A DNA stretch of 10,392 bases, from assembly GCA_019115725.1 (NCBI GenBank), contig DXCY01000304.1, positions 1 to 10,392 on the forward strand, read 5' to 3'. Shown here piece by piece: positions 1-5,716 of the stretch (position 1 is the first letter of the stretch; the number at the start of each line of letters is the position of its first letter). The notes under the pieces were generated by a model. It saw nothing but the letters and a program-made list of their open reading frames with translations, ran no database searches and had not been told where the DNA came from. This DNA is from Candidatus Luteimonas excrementigallinarum. Lineage in GTDB: Bacteria > Pseudomonadota > Gammaproteobacteria > Xanthomonadales > Xanthomonadaceae. The translations under genes were made by a program, and so were the position numbers.

Positions 1-18
1 GGTGGTTCCGGAGCCGAG

Positions 19-176
19 CCCCGTCGTGGCCGGGAGGCCTTTGCGCGTAAGTAAAGGAGGAGGCCGTAGCCATAGGCGGAGGCCGGGGGACATGAAGCGC
101 AAAGGCCTCCCGGCCACGGCGGGGCCCATCAGGTCACGAGAAAGCAAATCGAAGCAGCAACCCCGGACGCGGGAGA
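19..176 (+). repeat. Long stem-loop repeat with conserved tail, copy 1
   Basis: Two 28-base arms (19-46 and 97-124) are inverted complements. The only non-Watson-Crick position is T24 opposite G119, a G-U pair in RNA. The 50-base loop (47-96) contains TAAAGGAGGAGG, which resembles a Shine-Dalgarno core, and GGGGGACATG. Each arm also holds its own small palindrome, GGCC-GGGA-GGCC or its complement, so alternative folds are possible. An inverted second copy at the right edge matches over the visible stem-loop with about seven substitutions and one single-base indel. Past the palindrome, 125-176 aligns without gaps to the same flank of copy 2 at about 38 of 52 positions, including TCAGGTCACGA (129-139), CCCCGGAC (161-168) and GGGAGA (171-176). 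It lies upstream of upp. It is probably a dispersed intergenic element; its function is unknown. Confidence 0.85.
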
Positions 177-257
177 TGAATCCCTTTCTGTGCACTTGGC
201 ACTCCCCTGCCCCTTCGGCGGATGCATCGGAAGTGGTTCTGGGGGACACTTGCGGGC

Positions 258-890
258 ATGAAAATCGTCGAAGTCCGCCACCCCCTGGTGCAGCACAAGC
301 TCGGCCTGATGCGCCGGGCAGACAACAGCACCAAGACCTTCCGCGAGCTGTCGGCCGAGGTGGCCGCGCTGCTGACCTACGAGGCCACGGCCGACCTGGA
401 AACCGAGCAGGCGCAGGTGGAAGGCTGGGCCGGGCCGGTCAGCGTGCGCCGGATCAAGGGGCGCAAGGTGACGCTGGTACCGATCCTGCGCGCCGGCATC
501 GGCATGCTGCCAGGCGTGCTGGAGATGATCCCGGCGGCCAAGGTCAGCGTGGTCGGGCTGGCGCGTGATGAAAGCACCCTCGCCGCGGTGACCTATTACG
601 AGAAGCTGGTGGACAACATGGCCGACCGCACGGCCCTGATCCTGGATCCGATGCTGGCCACTGGCGGCACCCTGATCGCCACGATCGACATGCTCAAGGC
701 GGCCGGTGCCAAGCGGATCAAGGGCCTGTTCCTGGTCGCCGCGCCGGAGGGCCTGCGTGCGGTGGAGGCCGTGCATCCCGACATCGAGGTCTATACCGCT
801 TCGGTGGACGAGCGCCTGGACGAACGCGGCTACATCCTGCCCGGGCTGGGCGACGCCGGCGACAAGATCTTCGGCACCCCGGGCGGCTGA
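258..890 (+). CDS. upp: Uracil phosphoribosyltransferase
   Basis: Salvages uracil in the cytoplasm by joining it to PRPP, giving UMP and pyrophosphate. The 210-residue product matches the Escherichia coli enzyme (208 residues) almost end to end. It starts MKIVEVRHPLVQHKLGLM, carries the PRPP-binding motif DPMLATGGT at residues 130-138, and ends with the uracil-site segment GYILPGLGDAGDKIFGT (191-207). The ATG at 258 is chosen because it aligns exactly with the family N-terminus; an in-frame ATG at 222 would add 12 unconserved residues. The ribosome site is weak: a GGGGG run 12 bases upstream. The leader holds the tail of the stem-loop repeat, and I see no convincing sigma-70 promoter. No companion uraA permease is next to it. 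It converges on the MBL hydrolase gene. Confidence 0.97.
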   Translation: MKIVEVRHPLVQHKLGLMRRADNSTKTFRELSAEVAALLTYEATADLETEQAQVEGWAGPVSVRRIKGRKVTLVPILRAGIGMLPGVLEMIPAAKVSVVGLARDESTLAAVTYYEKLVDNMADRTALILDPMLATGGTLIATIDMLKAAGAKRIKGLFLVAAPEGLRAVEAVHPDIEVYTASVDERLDERGYILPGLGDAGDKIFGTPGG

Positions 891-903
891 GCGGCTGAGC
901 CCT

Positions 904-926
904 CCGCACGCGCGGCGCGCTCCTAC
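904..926 (-). repeat. GTAG-headed REP-like palindrome between upp and mbl
   Basis: Read on the minus strand, GTAG is followed by GAGCGCGCCGCGCG, which can form a short CGCG/CGCG hairpin. This resembles the GTAG-headed REP elements of Stenotrophomonas and Xanthomonas that RAYT transposases act on. The TAG of the head (923-925) is the stop codon of the hydrolase gene. The palindrome fills most of the gap between convergent genes and might also help end transcription, but there is no T-tract. The stem is short, so the REP assignment is tentative. Confidence 0.45.
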
Positions 927-1810
927 GGGAGGGCGCTGGCCTTGAGGGCGGGGGTTTCGGCGGCGGGAATGTAACGCCCGCGCTCATCGCGACCCAGCTG
1001 CACCACGGCCACGTCCGGGTCGTGGGTCAGGAACAGGCTCACGCCGCGCTCCAGCGCATCGGCCAGGAAGGCGGTTTTCTCGTCGATCAGCAGCTCCGGG
1101 CTGCGGTCATAGCCCATGGTGATGGGCAGATGCACCCACGGCCGCCCCGGCACCAGATCGGCGCAGAAGGCGATGCCGCCGCGCGGACGCCCGTCGTCGC
1201 CGGGCTGCCCGTGGATCTCGGCCAGCATCATCCCCGGCGTGTGCCCATTGCTGTAGCTGAAACTCACCGCATCACCCAGCACATCGGCACGCCCGTCCTC
1301 GACGAACTGCAGCCGGCCGCTGGCCTCCAGCAATCCCGGCAATTCAGGAATGAAGCTGGCGCGGTCACGGGCGTGCGGGTTGCAGGCCCGCTCCCAGTGC
1401 GGGCGACTGGTGAGGAACACCGCGTTCGGGAACAGCAGCTCGTGCGGCTCGCCCTCGCGGTACTCACGCAGCAGCCCGCCCACATGGTCGAAGTGCAGGT
1501 GCGAGAGCACCACCACGTCGATGTCCTCGTGGGTGAAGCCGGCCGCGCGCAGCGAGTCGAGCAGCACGTGGCGCTCCTCGACCACGCCGTAGCGGTCGCG
1601 GTATTTGGGCTCGAAGAACGCGCCCACGCCGGTCTCGAACAGCACCGTGCGGCCGTTGAGGCCCTGCACCAGCAGGGCGCGGCAGGCCAGCGGAATACGG
1701 TTCAGATCATCCGGCTGCATCCAGCGGGTCCACAGCGCGCGCGGGGCGTTGCCGAACATCGCCCCGCCGTCGAGCTTCTGGGTGTTGCCTTCGATCGACC
1801 AGAGTTTCAT
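923..1810 (-). CDS. Metallo-beta-lactamase-fold metallohydrolase
   Basis: A 295-residue protein of the MBL superfamily with a complete set of likely metal ligands: SHLHFDH (H104, H106, D108, H109), H190 in GHTPGM, D218 in ADLVP and H263 in LTHDPD. It therefore looks like an active two-metal hydrolase. No signal peptide is visible, so it is probably cytoplasmic. Within the superfamily the layout resembles the lactonase and YtnP-like proteins, some of which open acyl-homoserine lactones. The substrate cannot be read from sequence, and thioester or other ester hydrolysis is equally possible. The ATG at 1808-1810 has only a weak ribosome site (GGAAC). It follows ggt after 34 bases on the same strand and is probably the last gene of the cluster. 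Its stop codon lies in a GTAG palindrome. Confidence 0.88.
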   Translation of the reverse strand: MKLWSIEGNTQKLDGGAMFGNAPRALWTRWMQPDDLNRIPLACRALLVQGLNGRTVLFETGVGAFFEPKYRDRYGVVEERHVLLDSLRAAGFTHEDIDVVVLSHLHFDHVGGLLREYREGEPHELLFPNAVFLTSRPHWERACNPHARDRASFIPELPGLLEASGRLQFVEDGRADVLGDAVSFSYSNGHTPGMMLAEIHGQPGDDGRPRGGIAFCADLVPGRPWVHLPITMGYDRSPELLIDEKTAFLADALERGVSLFLTHDPDVAVVQLGRDERGRYIPAAETPALKASALP

Positions 1811-1824
1811 CGGTGCTGTTCCAT

Positions 1825-1848
1825 GTCGGGAGCGTAGCCCCGACCTAC
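1825..1848 (-). repeat. GTAG-headed REP-like palindrome between ggt and mbl
   Basis: On the minus strand GTAG (1848-1845) is followed by a perfect 6-base stem, GTCGGG (1844-1839) and CCCGAC (1830-1825), around the loop GCTACGCT. The head-plus-hairpin layout matches GTAG REP elements known from Xanthomonadaceae. The head supplies the TAG stop of ggt (1847-1845). It sits within the 34-base ggt-mbl spacer, where it could stabilise the upstream message or lower expression of the downstream gene. Confidence 0.65.
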
Positions 1849-3623
1849 GGTTCGGGGGTCAGCTGCACTTCGGCGGAGCCAACCTCGTTGCGCGGATCGG
1901 TGCCGCCTTCCAGGGTGTTGTCGCGCAGGTTCCAGGCCACCGTCTGCAGGTTGCCCCAGCTGTGGCTGGAGGTACGTCCGGCGCTGCGACGCATCTCGTC
2001 TTGCTCGTCGGGCGCATCCACCTCATGACCCATCTCGCGCAGGCGGGCGATCACCTCGGGGCTGAACGCACCGCGCTCGGCGGAGATGCGGTCGGGCAAC
2101 CACTGGTGGTGGAAGCGCGGCAGCGCGGCAACCGACTGCGCATCCAGGCCGGCGTCATAGCCCAGGATCCCCAGCAGCACCATGGTGATGATGCGGGTGC
2201 CGCCCGGCGTGCCCAGCACCGCGATGCGGTCGTCGGACAGCATGAAGGTGGGAGTCATCGAGCTCAGCATGCTCTTGCCCGGCTCCGGCGCGTTGGCGTC
2301 GAAACCCATCACCCCGAAGGCATTGGCCTCGCCCGGCTGCAGGGCAAAGTCGTCCATCTCGTTGTTCAGCAGCACGCCGGTGCCCGGCGGCACCAGGCCC
2401 GATCCGTACAGCAGGTTCACCGTCTGCGTGGCGGCCACGCGGTTGCCCTGGGCGTCGATGATGGAGAAGTGGGTGGTCTCGTCGCCTTCCAGCGGGGTGG
2501 GCTCGCCGGAGAGCATGTCGCTCGGCGTGGCCCGCTGCGGATGGATGGTGGCGCGCAGGCCAGCGGCATAGTCGCGGCTGGTCAGCGTCTCCATCGGAAT
2601 ATCGACGAAGTCCGGATCGCCCAGGTAGAAGGTGCGATCGCGGAAGGCGCGGCGCATGGATTCCACCGTCAGGTGGGCGCGCAGCGCGGGATCCAGCTCC
2701 TCCAGCTCCCAGCCGGCGAGGATCTGCAGCATCTGCGCCAGGGCCACGCCACCGTAAGACGGCGGCGGCGCGGTCACGATCTCCCACTCGTGGTAGTTGA
2801 GCCGCAGCGGCTCGCGCTCCACCACCTTGTAGGACGCCAGGTCGTCGGCGGTCCACACGCCGCCCTCGGCCTGCACGCCTTCCAGCAGCAGCTCGGCGGT
2901 GCGGCCGCGGTAGAAGCCGTCGAAGCCGTCCGCGGCCAGACGCTCAAGCGTGCGCGCAAGGTCCGGCTGGCGGAAGGTATCGCCCTCGCGCATGGCACGG
3001 CCGTCGATCAGGAAAGTGTCGCGGGTACCGGGATAGCGCTCCATCACCTCGGCGCGGCTCTGGTAGCCCCGCTCCATCCGCCCGTAGACGGGGAAGCCCT
3101 CGTCGGCCAGGCGGATCGCCGGTGCCAGCGAGCGCTCCAGCGGCAGCTGGCCGTACTCGTTGGCCAGGTGCACGAAGGCGGCCGGAAGGCCCGGGATGCC
3201 CGCGGCCCACGGGCCGTTGGTCGCCCGGTCGCGGTCGAACTCACCGTCTTCGGTCAGGTAGTCGTCCGAGCTCACCGCAGCCGGCGAAGTCTCGCGTGCG
3301 TCGAGGAACACATCGCGGTCTTCTTCGGCCTGGTGCAGCAGGAAGAAGCCGCCGCCGCCAATGCCGGAGCTGATCGGCTCCACCACTGACAGCGCGGCGG
3401 ACACGGCGATGGCGGCGTCGAACGCATTGCCACCCTCGCGGATGATTTCCAGGCCGGCTTCGGTTGCCAGCGCGTGGGCCGAGGCGATGGCCACGCCCGG
3501 CGGCACCTTGGCGGCGGCGGAATCCGGCCTGGCGTCGTGCTCAGGCTGGGCGGCCGCATCACGGCCACAGGCTGGGGTGGCAACCAGGGCCACCGCGATG
3601 ATCACACCGGACCAGAACTTCAT
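1845..3623 (-). CDS. ggt: Gamma-glutamyltransferase precursor
   Basis: Exported N-terminal nucleophile hydrolase that removes or transfers the gamma-glutamyl group of glutathione and related compounds. The 592-residue precursor should self-cleave before Thr383 in DETTHFS, giving a large subunit of about 380 residues and a small one of about 210. Conserved elements include GGNAFDAAIAVSAA (64-77), Arg110 in DARETSP (the glutamate-binding arginine), NNEMDDF (420-426), the SSM oxyanion segment (454-456), TPGGTRIIT (472-480) and RFHHQWLPD (503-511). Residues 1-20 form a signal peptide; Cys19 lies in TPAC, a poor lipobox, so lipidation is uncertain. I prefer ATG 3623 because GGTGGAG lies 5 bases upstream. 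A GTG at 3662, overlapping the ferredoxin stop as GTGA, would add 13 residues. It is downstream of the ferredoxin gene in the same direction. Confidence 0.95.
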   Translation of the reverse strand: MKFWSGVIIAVALVATPACGRDAAAQPEHDARPDSAAAKVPPGVAIASAHALATEAGLEIIREGGNAFDAAIAVSAALSVVEPISSGIGGGGFFLLHQAEEDRDVFLDARETSPAAVSSDDYLTEDGEFDRDRATNGPWAAGIPGLPAAFVHLANEYGQLPLERSLAPAIRLADEGFPVYGRMERGYQSRAEVMERYPGTRDTFLIDGRAMREGDTFRQPDLARTLERLAADGFDGFYRGRTAELLLEGVQAEGGVWTADDLASYKVVEREPLRLNYHEWEIVTAPPPSYGGVALAQMLQILAGWELEELDPALRAHLTVESMRRAFRDRTFYLGDPDFVDIPMETLTSRDYAAGLRATIHPQRATPSDMLSGEPTPLEGDETTHFSIIDAQGNRVAATQTVNLLYGSGLVPPGTGVLLNNEMDDFALQPGEANAFGVMGFDANAPEPGKSMLSSMTPTFMLSDDRIAVLGTPGGTRIITMVLLGILGYDAGLDAQSVAALPRFHHQWLPDRISAERGAFSPEVIARLREMGHEVDAPDEQDEMRRSAGRTSSHSWGNLQTVAWNLRDNTLEGGTDPRNEVGSAEVQLTPEP

Positions 3624-3628
3624 GTTTG

Positions 3629-3635
3629 CTCCACC
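3629..3635 (-). promoter_or_regulatory. Ribosome binding site choosing the ggt ATG start
   Basis: On the minus strand GGTGGAG ends 5 bases before the ATG at 3623. Nothing comparable precedes the in-frame GTG at 3662, so this site favours the shorter precursor, whose N-terminus is a compact signal peptide. Confidence 0.6.
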
Positions 3636-3658
3636 ACTGGGAAATCGGTTTGCGTGTC

Positions 3659-3952
3659 TCACGCCCCCGCGACGTTACCGGCGACGGCATCGGCCGGCGC
3701 GGCGCCCTGCTCCTGCAACTGGCGCAGCTTGGCCAGCAGCTGGTCTTCGGTCTCGGGATGCTCGGGGTCCGGGTCGATGCATTCGACCGGACACACTTCC
3801 ATGCACTGGGGCTCATCAAAGTGGCCCACGCACTCGGTACACAGGGCGGGGTCGATCACGTAGATGACCTCGCCCTGTGAGATCGCGTTGTTCGGGCACG
3901 CGGGCTCGCACACGTCGCAGTTGATGCACAGCTCGTTGATCTTCAGCGACAT
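3659..3952 (-). CDS. YfhL-type 2[4Fe-4S] ferredoxin
   Basis: Small cytoplasmic electron carrier of 97 residues with two cluster motifs: C9-x2-C12-x2-C15-x3-C19-P, and C38-x2-C41-x8-C50-x3-C54-P, plus Cys58. The x8 spacing in the second motif is the mark of the Alvin/YfhL ferredoxin family. The text CINCDVCEPACPNNAIS and CTECVGH closely follows E. coli YfhL. The C-terminal part (from about residue 60) is an acidic helix, as in that family, ending in an alanine-rich tail. The redox partner is unknown; a maintenance role in Fe-S or RNA-modification chemistry has been suggested for relatives. The ATG at 3950-3952 has a modest GGAAAG ribosome site. The gene lies 27 bases after the lipoprotein gene; that gap holds a 12-base perfect palindrome (3966-3977). 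In Pseudomonas a like ferredoxin sits beside coaD and ggt. Confidence 0.95.
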   Translation of the reverse strand: MSLKINELCINCDVCEPACPNNAISQGEVIYVIDPALCTECVGHFDEPQCMEVCPVECIDPDPEHPETEDQLLAKLRQLQEQGAAPADAVAGNVAGA

Positions 3953-3979
3953 CTGCTTTCCAGCGCGCGCCGGCGCGAC

Positions 3980-4465
3980 TTACTTTTCGATGAAAACGTA
4001 TTCAACCTTGGCCGGCGTCACCGCCTCTTCCACCCGCGGGTTGTCGGCGGCATCACCGATGAACAGCACGCGCACGCCTTCCATCGTGCCTTCCGGAACG
4101 CCCTCGAAGGCGCGCACGACCAGGTCGGCAACGCGGTTGGAGTTGTGGCCCGCGTAGGCCAGCAGGTTGCCGCGCACGATGCCGCGGGCCAGATCGTTCT
4201 CGGCACGCTCGGCCAGGCGCTCGTATTCTTCCTCGAACTCCTCGCCACCCTCGGCCGGCACCAGGTACACGAACGGCTGGCTGTAGATGCCGTCCATGTT
4301 GCGGCCCACGGCGTCGTTGAGGTAAGCGCGCCAGGCCTCCCGGTCACCGCTCTGCGGGGCGGTCAGCGGGGCGGCCTGGGTCTGCTCCACCGCTTCTTCT
4401 TTCTGACAGGCTGCCAGCGGCAGGGCGAGGCTGGCGCACAGCAGCAGTCGGGTCATGATCTTCAT
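3980..4465 (-). CDS. Uncharacterised small lipoprotein
   Basis: I do not recognise a named family. The 161-residue product starts MKIMTRLLLCASLALPLAAC, a signal peptide with lipobox LAAC at Cys20, so the mature protein of about 142 residues should be membrane-anchored and face the periplasm. After a short linker (21-45) comes a compact region with an acidic helix (EEFEEEYERLAERAEND, roughly 80-97), then LLAYAGHNSNRVADLVV, and a C-terminal alternating segment (VRVLFIGDAADN then VEYVFIEK) suggesting a beta strand, helix, beta strand order. There is no obvious catalytic motif. The start at 4463-4465 is chosen for the signal peptide and AAGGGG upstream; an in-frame ATG at 4567 would run back into coaD. 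It sits between coaD and the ferredoxin gene, 28 bases after the coaD stop, probably co-transcribed. Its stop is TAA. Confidence 0.85.
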   Translation of the reverse strand: MKIMTRLLLCASLALPLAACQKEEAVEQTQAAPLTAPQSGDREAWRAYLNDAVGRNMDGIYSQPFVYLVPAEGGEEFEEEYERLAERAENDLARGIVRGNLLAYAGHNSNRVADLVVRAFEGVPEGTMEGVRVLFIGDAADNPRVEEAVTPAKVEYVFIEK

Positions 4466-4493
4466 TTCAGCGTCCCCTTCAGGGTTTACAAGG

Positions 4494-5000
4494 TCAGGTT
4501 GATGCTTTGCGCTGCCATTCGGTCTGCAGCGCTTCGGCCACCGCCGCCGGCACGAACGCGGAGACATCGCCGCCGAGGCGGGAGATCTCGCGGACCAGCG
4601 ACGAGGATATGAAACCGTATTGTTCGGCCGGGGTCAGGAACAGGGTTTCCACTTCGGGAATGAGATGCCTGTTCATGCTGGCCATCTGGAATTCGTACTC
4701 GAAATCCGACACCGCCCGCAGGCCGCGCAGCAGCACGCCGCCACCGACTTCACGAACGAAGTCGGCGAGCAGACAGTCGAAGCTGCGCACTTCCACGTTG
4801 TCATGCCCCTGCACTGCCAGTCGCGCCAGCTCCAGCCGCAGGTCCAGCTCGAGCGTGGGACCCTTGCCCGGACTCTCGGCGATGCCCACGATGATCTTCG
4901 CGAACAGCGGCGAAGCACGGTGGATCAGGTCGATGTGCCCGTTGGTGATCGGGTCGAAGGTTCCGGGATAGACCGCGATGCGGTTGCGCGCCACGCTCAT
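4494..5000 (-). CDS. coaD: Phosphopantetheine adenylyltransferase
   Basis: Catalyses the fourth step of coenzyme A synthesis, moving AMP from ATP to 4'-phosphopantetheine to form dephospho-CoA; cytoplasmic and hexameric in the family. The 168-residue protein is of normal length. It has the nucleotidyltransferase motif TNGH (19-22) within YPGTFDPITNGHIDL, the substrate-loop segment LRGLRAVSDFEYEFQMA (91-107), and the ISSSLVR ATP-site motif (131-137). The ATG at 4998-5000 gives the family N-terminus (RIAVYPGTFDP). The ribosome site is weak. In the 60-base gap to rsmD a minus-strand TACACT (5049-5044) could be a -10 box, so coaD may have its own promoter as well as read-through from rsmD. Confidence 0.97.
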   Translation of the reverse strand: MSVARNRIAVYPGTFDPITNGHIDLIHRASPLFAKIIVGIAESPGKGPTLELDLRLELARLAVQGHDNVEVRSFDCLLADFVREVGGGVLLRGLRAVSDFEYEFQMASMNRHLIPEVETLFLTPAEQYGFISSSLVREISRLGGDVSAFVPAAVAEALQTEWQRKAST

Positions 5001-5060
5001 GTCAGGAAAACGCCTGTCGGGAGGGCCGGGTCGGTGGGCGTCCAGTGTAACAGCGTCGCA

Positions 5061-5636
5061 TCAGGCGGAAGCCGTCCGGGGCACGCGCCGGTAGAGCGCG
5101 TGGCGGGCGTCACGGGTGCGCGATTCGCGATGCGGAACCCAGCCCGCGCCCGGCTCCACGTAGCCATCCACCGGTGACTCCACGTACAGCAACGCATCCT
5201 CAGCCAGCCAGGCCGGCAGCTGCGCCAGCGCCGCGTCCCACAGGCTGGCTTCGAACGGTGGATCCAGGAACACCAGGTTGAAACGCCCGTGCAGCGGCGC
5301 GGCCAGGAACTGCAGCGCATCGGCGCGTACCACCCGCGCGGCGCCGCCTCCCTCCAGTTTCTGCACGGTCTCCTGCAGGCCCTTGGCCAGACCTGCATCA
5401 CGCTCCACCAGCATAGCCTCTGTGGCGCCGCGCGACAGTGCCTCCAGCCCCAGCGCACCGCTGCCGGCAAACAGGTCAAGCACGCGGGCGCCGGGAAGCT
5501 CCGGCTGCAGCCAGTTGAACAGGGTTTCGCGGGCGCGGTCAGAGGTCGGTCGCAGGCCGGGCGCATCCGCCACCGGCAGGCGGGTGCCGCGCCAGCGTCC
5601 ACCGATGATCCGGACCCTGCCTGGGGCCTGTTTCAT
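5061..5636 (-). CDS. rsmD: 16S rRNA (guanine966-N2)-methyltransferase
   Basis: Transfers a methyl group from S-adenosylmethionine to N2 of G966 in 16S rRNA during 30S assembly. The 191-residue product has the family N-terminus RIIGGRWRGTRL (9-20), the signature LRPTSDRARETLFNWL (28-43), SAM-binding motif I VLDLFAGSGALGLEALSRG (52-70), and the catalytic DPPF motif (125-128). The ATG at 5634-5636 is preferred: it follows GAAGGA at good spacing and lies just before the conserved N-terminus. The open frame continues 75 codons upstream across the start of ftsY, which is implausible. It is divergent from ftsY, a common arrangement in gammaproteobacteria, and is probably the first gene of the minus-strand cluster. 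Confidence 0.96.
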   Translation of the reverse strand: MKQAPGRVRIIGGRWRGTRLPVADAPGLRPTSDRARETLFNWLQPELPGARVLDLFAGSGALGLEALSRGATEAMLVERDAGLAKGLQETVQKLEGGGAARVVRADALQFLAAPLHGRFNLVFLDPPFEASLWDAALAQLPAWLAEDALLYVESPVDGYVEPGAGWVPHRESRTRDARHALYRRVPRTASA

Positions 5637-5716
5637 CGGTGTCCTTCCACAACGGGGAGACGGGGGCCGGGTGATACCATTCGGCCATTCTCCCCCATCC
5701 AGGACCTGATCGCGGC
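5637..5716. promoter_or_regulatory. Divergent rsmD/ftsY intergenic promoter region
   Basis: These 80 bases separate two genes read in opposite directions, so promoters for both should lie here or slightly inside the coding ends. A plausible plus-strand -10 for ftsY is TACCAT (5675-5680), but no good -35 lies at the expected distance. CCATTC occurs twice, 8 bases apart (5677-5682 and 5685-5690). The ftsY ribosome site is weak (AGGA about 12 bases before the ATG). The placement follows from gene orientation more than from motif quality. Confidence 0.4.

Noticed and set aside
47..124. Small peptide encoded by the repeat (SD-like TAAAGGAGG, then ATG at 92)
   Set aside because: A one-base indel in the arm puts the two copies in different frames after the fourth codon (MKRKGLP against MERKASR). 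The peptide is not conserved, and conservation is at the nucleotide level.
19..124. Stem-loop as a simple intrinsic terminator, integron attC site or retron RNA
   Set aside because: It has no T-tract and a 50-base conserved loop. There is no integrase or gene cassette, and no reverse transcriptase in the window.
2..568. Open frame running through the stem-loop repeat into upp
   Set aside because: It is in a different frame from upp, low-complexity and without a ribosome site. It exists only because stops are rare in GC-rich DNA.
883..898. Tandem GCGGCTGA across the upp stop codon
   Set aside because: Only two copies of 8 bases in GC-rich sequence; it gives a second in-register-like stop motif but no evident function.
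1605..3389. 594-codon plus-strand open frame opposite ggt
   Set aside because: It is antisense to a clear gamma-glutamyltransferase with all its motifs. Long antisense frames are expected at this GC content, and the translation is His/Gln/Arg/Gly-rich with no domain.
3966..3977. Perfect 12-base palindrome CGCGCCGGCGCG before the ferredoxin gene
   Set aside because: It is short, purely G/C and without a loop, so chance is likely in this composition. Noted only as a weak spacer hairpin.
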